DNA from: Ciona savignyi
Taxonomy: Eukaryota; Chordata; Ascidiacea; Phlebobranchia; Cionidae
NCBI GenBank assembly: GCA_000149265.1
Contig: CH003126.1
Location: 399,949-463,948 of the forward strand
DNA: 64,000 bases
Direction of reading: 5' to 3'
Made by a program: the position numbers and the translations under genes. Below, one piece after another: positions 1 through 12,000 of this stretch; position 1 is the stretch's first letter; each line of letters starts with the position of its first letter. Under the pieces are notes generated by a model. That model made no database searches, was not told the DNA's origin, and saw nothing but the letters and a program-made list of their open reading frames with translations.

Positions 1-3000
1 GCAGCCCACACAACACCCCACATGCAGACCATTGCTGGTTCTCGTAGATGTTTATGCATGCGATGTCGTCCTGGTCAAGTGAATGTTGTTTATTTTCCGT
101 TATTTCACGGGTATGAAACATGAATATTTTATCTTGTTCTTTTATTCCCAATCACGAGTATGAAACATGAATATCTTATCCCATTCAAATTTTAACAGAA
201 AACGGTAAAACTAATTAAAAAAATTTCGGTAAAAATAGAAATGGTTTTAAAAAATAAAATTCCTTATGAATTTTATAATAGCGTATTAATTTTAGATAAA
301 TATTGTTCGCCTAGTTTTAAATATCTACCTTCGACACTAGTCACGACATAAATATAAAATTTAACCGAAGATGATAACAGTTATAACTGTAACAAATGCA
401 AAATAAAAGATTATTAAATACATGTGCTTTGTTTTTTAACCAAAATAGTCATTTTTCTCCGAAACCGACAATCTTACATATTTGATGGATTTAATGAAAT
501 CACACTTACCTATTAGAATCAACACTTACATATTTGATGTAATGACACACTTACATATTTGACATATTTAATGAAATCACACTTACCTATTAGAATCAAC
601 ACTTACATATTTAATGAAATCACACTTACGTATTCGAATCAACACTTACATATTTAATGAAATCACACTTACGTATTCGAATCAACACTTACATATTTAA
701 TGAAATCACACTCACGTATTCAAATCAACACTTACATATTTAATGAAATCACACTTACGTATTCGAATCAACACTTACATATTTAATAAAATCACACTTA
801 CGTATTCGAATCAACACTTACATATTTAATAAAATCACACTTACATATCGAATCAACACTTACATATTTAATGAAATCACACTTACGTATTCGAATCAAC
901 ACTTACATATTTGATGACTTTAGTGAGCAGGTTCATGACTGCACGAAGTCCCTCAACCTCCTTGGGAGTGATGGTTCGATTGCGGGGGGAGTGGGTGCTC
1001 TGGGAATAAAGTGAGAGGTTTAATAAAATTCGTCGCCACGATGATTTGATAAAAACAATAAGTCCTACAATATAGATCAATATTCACCAGGGAAGAGATT
1101 TATCAGGTTTTACATTGTAGGATGATGTTATATGTAACATAGGATCATTATTCTTGTAAATTATTCCTAGAGAGTAGGTCTTACTTTGTAGGATCATAAT
1201 AAACACTTGCTAAAAACTGTCACTAAAAGATTTGCTAAAAACACTTGCTAAAAAACTTAAAGGGGAACTGAAGTCAATTTTAAGAATATCTTAATAAATG
1301 GAAAAAAATACACTGATTTCAAAAATCAAATCAGTTTCTTCCAATATTTTTTGGTTAAAGAGTTATGAGCAGATATGTATTTCATTTTATGTTAGGGGAT
1401 TTCCCGTATTACGTCACTGACGTTGTTGAGATTTCGTGCCTATATGCATTGTATACAATCATGTGTCAGTTTAGAGGTGAATTAGTAACAGAAGCGCCTG
1501 CAGAAGCGTTGTATTTTCGTTTTTTTATGAAGACTTAGCATAACACTTGTCATATAGCCTTACTGAACCAATGTACATGGTGACAGCTTACTTTAAGCGC
1601 GGTCATTAAGGCCTGCACGGTCCTGGACCTAAGCTGAATGCTGAGGTATACAGGTCTCGTATTTAAATGACTTTAGAATAATAAGTCTTAGCAATTTATA
1701 TCATAAATAATAAAAGTGAAAACAGAACAAGAAAACTATAACAGAATGCATTAAACTGTAACTGCCAGCAATTTATAGAAATAAACCAGCCATTAGGCAA
1801 AGGCTAGACTATGCGGTGGGAAAAGCCTATTTCTTTCATGGTTTACCTTGGCTGTTTGTATAATGTTTTGCTGTTTAGTATGTGGTGCATTTAATGTATG
1901 CTGTTATTGAAACTGAGCATTAGCCTACTGGTTGAGAATACCACTTATTGCAAAAACCAGTTAATCCACAGTTGAGTAGCTGATGTGTAGTCTGACAATA
2001 AGTACACAGCAAGCACTCCGATTAGTAAGTGAAGAATATATATAATAGATCTTTACTTAACTACCCAAATAAGTTAATAAAAATATATACCACATTTCTA
2101 ATATAGTTCTTTTTATTAGATATTGTAAAATGCCTAAAGTTAAGCCACTGAGAAGGAAGAAAGAGTGATTGGAGTATATTGTTTTGCTCCAGGATGTACA
2201 AATTCCTATTACAGCACACGAAATTCCAATCCACCTGTGCTCTTCCATCGATTTCCTCACAACGACAAAAAACGGTTGAAGCAATGGATACAACAATGCA
2301 AGCGTTCTAAACTACCTGGAAAAAGAACCGCAGTGTGTAGTGCACATATTTGTGACAAGGATTATCATAGTAAAATTGTATTTGACTCCAATGGAGTGGC
2401 CAAGATGATGAAAACAAACCACTTCATGAAAAATACAGTTCCAACAATTTTTAATTTTTCTGATTATGATTTTAAACATAGTGATCAACCCAGTACATCA
2501 AGTGCAACTTCAAGAACTTCTTTATCCAAGCAGATAATTGAAAAATAAGGGCTTTTAGTAATGCAAGTCCAGTCTGGCGTTATTTTGTGCACAAATGCAT
2601 GTTCATTCATGCAGCATAAACATTCTTGCAGTGTGTCCATAAGAATACAGTTTTTGCAACGGCACCAAGTCATGTGAATAGGTAATGATTCTAATTAAAC
2701 ATTTTCTTCTATGGGGCTTGCATCTTCAAAGATACTTTCAGACGTTTTCCTTGGTTCAAACGCACATGACTCAATTTGTGTTGTTTTATTGTGTACAATA
2801 AAACTTCTTTCATCCATGCCAGAATGCTGAAAACTGTCATCCATTTTAGTGTTACAACATTAACTTAAATTTACTCTAGAAATGAAGAAAACAAAAGAAA
2901 TTTGTTAAAACTTCTATGTATATGTATACCAAATCTCTCACACTCTCAGTTTGTAGCCTAGGGGTTGATAACAACATTGCTAGTCTACGTTGCAGATTAT

Positions 3001-6000
3001 GGCTATATATTGAAAAGCAACAATCATGAAAGAAATAGGCTGTTCCCACCGCATAGTCTGATCTTTGATTGATGGCTGGTTTATTTCTATAAATTGCTGG
3101 CAGTTACAGTTTACTGCCTCCTGTTCTAGTTTTCTTGTTCTGTCTTCACTTCTATGATTTATGATATAAATTGCTAAGACTTATTATTCTAAAGTCATTT
3201 AAATACGAGACCTGTATACCTCAGCATTCAGCTTAGGTCCAGGATCGTGCAGGCCTGAATGAGCGCGCTTAAGGTAAGCTGTCACGCGGGTACATTGGTT
3301 CAGTTAGGCTATATGACAAGTGTTATGCTAAGTCTCCATAAAAAAACGAAAATACAACGCTCCTGCAGGCGCTTATGTTACTAATTCACCTCTAAACTGG
3401 CACATAATTGTATACAATGCATATAGGCACGAAATCTCAACAACGTCAGTGACGTAATACGGGAAATCCCCTAACATAAAATAAAATGCATATTTGCTCA
3501 TAACTCTTTAACAAAAGAATATTGGAAGAAACTGATTTGATTTTTGAAAGTAGCGTATTTTTTTTCCATTTATTAAGATATTCTTAAAATTGACTTCAGT
3601 TCCCCTTTAATAAAAATGGTTATTTTCTTAAATCCACAATTGCCATGAATGAGATTTAAAAAGTTAAAAATAATGAAAGTTAGAAAAAATCATGCAAAAG
3701 ACAAAAAAAAAGTATCCAATTTTAAAAAAAATGTTGGGTAAGAGTAAAAGAAGGGAAAGCGAGAAGGCAGGAAGGAGGAAAACTGCTCACTAAAATAAAG
3801 ATTATGACATTATAGTCTGTTTTAAACATGCGGTTAAGTTAGGGTTAGGTCTGGGGTTGAGATTATTGTTTAGGAGAGGGTTTAAAATAGTTTCCGTAAT
3901 TTTACTGTGCAGTTTCCCCCTCCTTACCGTTTTCCCTTTTTTTAGTTTTGCCCAAAATGTTAAATGTGTTAGTAATTTGTATAAAGATTTTTAAGACTAT
4001 TTTTGAAATCATTAACTTAATTACATAATCATGTTATCTTTGCCAAAATTCAAATTTTAAGTTTAGATATGTGCACTTCTTACCTGTGCACCGAATGCAG
4101 ATTGTGATGTCATAAATGGATTAGTGACATCATGGAGAGGTCTGTCATGGTGCAGATGGGCATAATAGCGATGACATGATGTGAAAAAGTGATCAAAGGA
4201 CATGGAATTGACATCACTACTTCCGCCTGCTGGAGAATAAATTAGAGTGAAATCCAGTCAAGCAGGGCTTATCATACATAGACGCCAACTTGTTATTTTA
4301 GGGGTGCAAAAATAACCCAAATTTAAAAATTCCTACATTCATTCATTCATATTCATTCATAAAAATTACCCAAGTTTAAAATACATTCATATTCATACAT
4401 TCATTTATTCATTAGTATGGGCGGGTCCATGGTAGCTGCGGGACCAGGAATTTAGGCCATAGAAGGCCCATTACTCCAGCGCCCATAGCTATCATGGATC
4501 CGGGATATAGCGATCAAGTCGGCCAGTGTCCTGAAGGAAGCTGACTAAATGCTTATTCATACATAGGCCCCAACTTGTTAGTTTTCAGAGGTGCAAAAAT
4601 TACCCAGGTTTAAATACTCCATATGACATTGGTTTAATGTTCGTTTTTTAATATAAATAAGAATTCAGGGTCTCTAGGAATACAATCTGAAAGCCAATAG
4701 AAAAGTTATCATGAAAAATGACCGAAAATAGCTTTTAAAACATTTTTCAGTAAAAACAATTTCATTAAAAGTCCGACGAAGTAAAAGAAACTTTAATTTG
4801 TAGGTTTTCAACAAAAAAATCCATTTTAGGAGATTTTTATAAATGATCACCACGGAATGACGATGCTACATCTTTATCCCATCACTGTTTTACACACAAG
4901 TCCCTGTGTCTGTCAACTTACTGAAATTGGAACCATTGTAGTGCAGCAGCTCGTAACAAACCCTCGCACTCTGAGGACCACTGGCCAATGCCGCAAGCAT
5001 GTTCAGGTAGGGAACGTACAGCAGTGGTGGAAGCAGGTCGCCAGACTGCCGGATAAATTTAAACAAAGAGGCCTGGAATAACGGTTTATGTATATATGAG
5101 AGTAATTTCTACTTAGATTTTGTTAGAAATGAAATGAAGGTGTAGGTACATTCATTAAATGCTGCTTAGACCTCGTTATATTATATACATAAGCCTTGGA
5201 TTTTTTTGGGGGAAACAAAAACTTGGGTGCTCGCAACAGTTTTAAAATATAGCAAAAATTAGCATAAGCAGCAACTTGGCTAATATAAGCTGCATTATTT
5301 TGCAGTTTCTATATAGGGATTTTAACTAGTTGTTCCGATTATTTTAATGCATAAACTTTACAAAAGTATAACTAATAATACAAGCATAATCGAAACAACT
5401 TATACCACTTTAGGACATAAGAGAAATAAAGAACTAACAAATTTACTGGTATTACAATTGAAACTAAAATTACAAACGTAATTTTTAAATTCAAAACGTT
5501 TTAAAAATTCAAAACTTTTTGAATAGGTTGGTAAGTGTCATCACTAGGCATTAAGCCTTCAGACGTAAACTAATACGTTGTAAGCCAATTCTCGTGCGAA
5601 CATGTTGGCGTGGGGTTGTCACTTTCGGTGACAACCTGTAGGTGACAATCGCTCATGGGCCATGTGGCTTACTGGCCGATGTCGGCAGGTCACGGCATTA
5701 TGTACGGCAGGTTGACGTGTCTTGGTTGACACGGCTCTGTCAACAAGTCTAGTCGCTGCCAATTATGAGTCTCGAGTCGAAAATACTATGATTTTACTTA
5801 TTTAATATTATCATTGTAAACAAAACTTCACTAGTTTTAAGAAACTGAGGATAATTTTGTACGACTATTCTTAAGATATAAAATGGGATTATTTACCAAT
5901 TTACAGTAGATATCCATAACCAATACCCAGAAAATAATCCCAAAACTGGTTTTCTACTTGGATCCTTTAAATACTAGCAGGGTTTGTCGAAAAATACTTT

Positions 6001-9000
6001 GAAAAAAAGGGTTTTGAAACAAAAAAATAAAAACATGTAAATGATTACACAAAAATACAATCAACTCAAATGTTTTCTCATTTCATTCAATTCCTTAGAA
6101 AAAATACTGGTGGTGAGCTTTTACAAAAGTGCAATTAATATAATCCTCACATACTAGAATATGATACAATAAGTCCTACAATATAGATCAATAGTGACCA
6201 GAGGGCAAATTTATCAGGTTTTACATTATAGGATGAGGTTTTCAAATAAAATAGGATATTCATGTTAATTCCCGTGAATGGGAAAACCAAGGGGGTTAAC
6301 ACACGGGCAATCGTCAGATCACCTCGCGGCCATTGTCGGGTTACCGGAGCTATTGAAGTGTGTTGTGTATAATTAAAACATTCCTTCAATTTGGTAGAAC
6401 CCAATAATCCGCTGGGTTTAGGCAATGTCCGTTAGGTTCCTTGCCCAATGTCACAACCGACTAGCTAGTGACCAGTTTCGAAACTTCTAACCTTTCGATT
6501 GAATAGTGCCGTACTTAACCGCCAGACTAACCGGTCGGACAAAATAGGATCATTATTCTTGTAAACTCTTTATTCTTACATTGTAGGTCTTTTATGGGGT
6601 GAGTTGTGTTCGATCTAATGTTGTAATAATGCATGGCAGGATAGCTCAATTGGTTTAATGTTGCCAGCAGTCGAACAGTTGTTGTATCAAAACCCACTGA
6701 CAGCTTAGTCGGTTGTGTCTTTTTAAAGCCCGAACCCAGTTGATTATTGGGTTTTATAGGATGATATTATCATAAAAATAGGAAAAACCCACTTGTTTCT
6801 GTGGAGGACCATGATGAAACCGATGTGATGGGACAATGAAGGAGCCTGCATCCGCCATCATCGGGTTGTCTGCAGTGCACCAGTATTCCGATGATAACTC
6901 CAAGGTTAAGGGATCATCTCCATACAATGCAGTGATCAGCTCCAATAACTGGAATAGAGAAGTTTCGTTTCTAAGTTGGTTCATATATGAACCAAAATAG
7001 CTGTTATAACCCCTAACAGTAAAACTATTCTATTAAAATAATATTAAAGCAAAAGAAACTTTCATTTTAACAAAACAGCCCTTTTTAGGCAAGAAAATAT
7101 TTTAATATTTCAAAGTTGATTAAGTGATTTGTTTCCACTATTAGCTTCCCTGCTTGGCCTGTGAATACACACCACTTATGTCTAAATGGAAATGCTTGAA
7201 AAAGCTGGTGGCACAATTGCTATGCATAGGGATGCACAATATAGGATAGTTAGGTATTCTAGAATATTCTAGAATAATATATTTCGAATCTAGAATTTCG
7301 AATCCTATTCTAGAATGTTTTACTATGTATTTAAATTTGCTCTGCTGTGCATATATTTTCTTATCTTTAGTGAATTAGCCATATGCTTTTAAACTGTGAT
7401 GAAAGCAATTTACGTAGTCAAACAATATTTTACCATTACATATTTTTTTAATCATATGTAACATCTCTAAACACTATCTGCCATGAGGGAGGATGGTAGT
7501 CTAGTAGTTTGTTGTTAAAATGAATGGCTGAGAAAAATGCTCCCAAACACCAGACAATTTTCATTTTCCCAGTTTGGTATCAAGACTAGCTATTATTGCC
7601 CTTGCAGAATTAAACATTAATTTACTATTTAACACAGTTATACCTAGGTAAAAGTATAATAAATTAATCACTGAAACATCACCTAACTAAATAATTGAAC
7701 ACATAGGCTATTATTCATTTTGTTTATTGAAAACATAGTTGTTTAAGTGAAATATATATTGCAAATACTAACGTGTTTAGTCTGTAAATAACTCTTCTGC
7801 CTTTGGAATAATTGCGTCATATTTAAAGGTGCGATAAACCACGTGATTACAGCCTGGCGAACGTGACCTACTTTCTTTGTGCGTGCGTTCGTTTTAAGCG
7901 TGTCTGTCCACGATGCACGTGTATGGGGCTACTGATAAGATAATGTTGTTGTGCTTTGATGCAAGTTGTATTTCCGAGTTACCGCTTTAGAAAATGTTCG
8001 GACGCTTTCGCACGATAGATGCACTTTCGGTATGGAGAAACGCATTACGGGTATTACATACGAATAAGGAAGCCATTTTACAATTTTGAGATTACGAATT
8101 TACTTCAATGACGATTCACCAAAAGTTTCTTATCATGGTTATCCACTCTCGCACGCTTGCTGAAACGATACGCTGACGTCTGCATAATCGGAATCACGCG
8201 TGTTCTTGCGCGATGGATCGCAGCCAATATTTTACGTTTATAATTTCGAATCCTAACTATTCTTATTAAATTGCTTGTAGAGATTCGAATCCCTAGAGAT
8301 TCGAATCTCAAAGATTCTAAATTCTATATTGTGCATCCCTAGATGCAACACAGAAACTACATTGAAATGCGGACATTTATGTGAAAAAATTATTAAAGAA
8401 AAATATGTTTTTCAAACATTTTTTGGGGGGGTGGGGGTAAACAAAAAAATGGAAAGTGTGCGTTAATCGCGAGTTGGTGTACTTAGACCGAAACCCTACG
8501 TGCAATGTGTAAATTAATCCACTCGGGGTAGTATCCCTACTAGGTGGGTGCTGGCATACACTCTCCACGAGTACCTCCACAGCGTGCAATCCATGTTTAC
8601 GGGGAGTTTTAATTCCATTATCCTAAGTAACCCGACAACTTTACACACTCCCTCCAGCAGATGAGACCAGATATGTTTTATTTTTTTAAGGTGTTCTAAT
8701 ATTGAGGATGGAATAATGTTGCTATGCTGACACTCTTTTCCAATCAGTGTACCTTTCATTATTACTTTATTCTAATAAACAATCTGCTTACATGGATGTC
8801 ATAGAGGCAACCTCACCGCACCCTAACTGATATTTCCATCTACCATTGCCCCCTTCCCACGCCTCACTTAAGCCCCATACCCATATCCCACCCTTACCCC
8901 ACCCCACCCCATCCCCACGTTCCCCCCACACACCTGCTGGAAATCCTTCCTAAGCGAAGCGGGAGGTTCTTCATTCTGACTCATGTGGAGCATCAGTATC

Positions 9001-12000
9001 CTGGCCACCTCATCACCGTGGTTCCTCATCTCCTTTACCTTGGTGTAAGGTAATTACTAGTCAAATACAATAGTATGGTCAGGTTTACAGGGTCCATCGT
9101 ACTACTGGGACTAGGAATGTAGACCATAGAAGACCCATTACTTAATAAACCCCCGACTAAATAACTTAATAAAACCCCGACTAATTAGTGTGTTAATAAT
9201 TTAACCTTAAAGAGTGCAGAAATTTCTTTTGCTTATACTCCAAAATGCAATAAATTTAAACCAAGAGCAAATTGGACTTAAAAAACATATCTTATTCTCT
9301 GTATTTTAGAAAGGAAATTAACAGGCCGTGTATTGTCCAGCTACATTGGCAAGTACAATAGTGATTAAACAAGCATTTTCATATAATCTTTGCATTTTCA
9401 TATGATCAATTACCTTGAGCGTCATGTTCACAATGAGATCAGTGATTATCCCGTGAATCCTGCGTAAGTAGAACTCCTCCGAGTGAAACCCAGGACATCC
9501 CACTATATTTTCCTACAATACAAGAAAGAAGTTAGCTTCCCAATTTCACTGAATTTCACTTTATTAAAAAGTTTAAACAAACTTATAACTTAACTTGGCT
9601 CTGTAACACAAGCAATTTAGTAACTGACAAAATAAACGTAATGCTGTAAAAATATACAAGTAAAGTAAACCGTAAAGTACAGAACTGAATTTAAAGCACC
9701 AATTTAGGTTGTAGTCCAACAAATCCATTGGAAATTTTTAAAACATAACGGTTTGTGTAAAAAAATTGAATAGCTACTTCTACCATACTACTTCATACAG
9801 ATGCATTTAAAACAGTCACTGATTGAAAAGATACAAAGTAAATTTTACCAACAAAACGAACTTATTATAACAGCAGCTATTAGACTATCCCAATAATAAA
9901 TTAGTATCTTATCCTAATATGGTTCGAAGATAAAGAAATTTTGGAGTGTTTAATTTGATGAATACACATAATTCCCAGTCAAACATTTTGCTAGCTTTCT
10001 TCAGGGTACTGTCAGACTTGACTGCTATATCCCGGATCCATGCTAGCCTGGGGCGCTGGAGTAACGGGCCTTCTATGGCCTAAATTCCTGGTCCCAGTGC
10101 TACCATGGACCCACCCAGACTATTGTATTGCATTATGGCCTTAATTCCTGGTCACAGAGCTACTGTGGATCCACTCATACTATTGTAATGTTTGTCGCCA
10201 ATACATGTAAAATGCTGGTTTAATCACAGACCTTGATAAAGTAGAAAACACGGTCCGTCATCGACATTTCGACCACCATCTCGTCTTGCTCCAATATTTC
10301 CCCACTGGGGGGAGTGGTGCCACTGAGCAGCGAGGTTGGGATCTGAGCGAGCAAGCGGAGCGTGACCGACCACGCTAGTTGCATGCATGAGCGCACGCCG
10401 ACCACTTTCCAAGTGCTTGGGTGGTTGCTGGAAAAAAAATTAAAAAGTATTGAACCAAACTTATACTAAGCAGTTACTGAAGAATACACTAGGTTTTAAT
10501 TCCATGTATACAGTACTAATTGTATTGTTGTATCATAAACAGAAGAGCAATAGGTGCGCAAAGCCTGATGTTGTGTGTTCAAATCCATTGCAGATTTTAG
10601 TTCTTTTATTACTATTTTAACAAAATAACAAACTAAATTGGATAAATTATTATAATTCGGACTACAACTTGATTTAGAACGATTTTGGATTGGATAAAAT
10701 GGAAATAGCAAATAGCAAATCCTGCAGGAAGGCCTCAATAAAATTTAAAAACAAAAACAGCGCACGGTAAACAGAAGACTAAATAATGTTTAACTAATAT
10801 TTACCACACACTTTTTTTCGAGGCTTAGTGTAATAGTGTTGTTTTAAACATTTATTTTTTCACTTTTATTTTATTTATTTTTTTATGTTTATTTTTATAT
10901 TTTTCCTGTTTTTCAAATTTTTATCAAAGGTCCTGTTCATGTTTTCAAACAAAAATTAAACTAAACTAAACTAAATATACCTCTCTTTGACCAGTAGCTT
11001 GTGAATGCCGGATAAATATGAAGGGTCAGTTACTAAGGGATGTTGAAGCAGTTCATCTACATCTGAAGATGAATGAATGTTAGTTTAATTATATTTATAG
11101 GAATAGAATATTCATGTTTATCCTGTGAATGGTAGAACCAAAGGGGTTAACACACGGGCAATCGTCATATTACCTCGTGCCCACTGTCGGGTTACCAGAG
11201 CTAGTGTAGTGTGTTGTGTATGATTCACACGTTTCTTCAATTTGGTAGAACCCCTCAGGACACAACCGATTAGTTTTAAACCTGCAACCCTTCATCTGAA
11301 AGGCGACGCATCAAACCACCAGACTAACCGGTCAGACTTCAGTTTAAATGCGTTATAAGTTTTTATATTCACAATTAGTGAAGGTAGACTAAACATTTTA
11401 TAGAATAGTGTATGAGAAAATAAATATTTTTACAAAATATTAAGAAATTGCATATGCAACTTTAATTTTTCACTAAAACATTTCACTAATAAACACCTTT
11501 AGATACATATTTAAATATACATAAAAAATTACAAACATGCGTGATTTCAAAAAAATGATTTTTGGAGAGGTTATTTATTTCTCCAGTTTATGACTGGGGT
11601 TGAAGCAAGGCCCATACTAAGTCTGTAATAAAATGATTCTCCTTTGAAACTGTATATAAAAGAAGAAGTACTTACTATTCTCCTGAACTGCTGATAAATC
11701 ACAGGGCAGTGAAATCGCGTAAAGAACGGCGAAAAGAACAGCGAGGGTGGAGGGAGTGAGCTTTCCATCCGATTCAACTTCAGAATTCGCTTCCAAGTAA
11801 TGGATCATCGACGATACGTCCATCAGCGGTAAACGTGATTGCCCAGCGAAGTAAAAAAGCGTTTCAGCCAAGGACTGCCGCACTTCGGCGATGAGGTCAC
11901 GAACCTGAAGAGATCGTAAATTATTATGGGTTTCTTTCGAATCCGAAGACTATTTCTCAGTCTGGCAGTTAAGTGCGTCGCCTTTTAATCGAAAGGTTAC

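Larger units (their letters stand above)
1261..3606. mobile_element. Kolobok-type DNA transposon with about 580-bp inverted repeats
   Basis: The ends are exact mirror images starting AGGGGAACTGAAG and are flanked by TTAA on both sides (1257-1260 and 3607-3610), the target duplication of the Kolobok and piggyBac superfamilies. The inverted repeats run from 1261 to about 1850 and from about 3026 to 3606 with scattered mismatches. The middle carries a THAP-domain frame on the plus strand and a frame resembling the P2X7 receptor C-terminal domain on the minus strand. THAP domains together with TTAA targets are typical of Kolobok. I see no transposase catalytic domain, so the copy is probably non-autonomous. 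It lies in NUP205 intron 12. Confidence 0.85.

Noticed and set aside
474-912. Regularly spaced repeats resembling a CRISPR array
   Set aside because: Units are directly tandem without unique spacers, in a eukaryotic intron.
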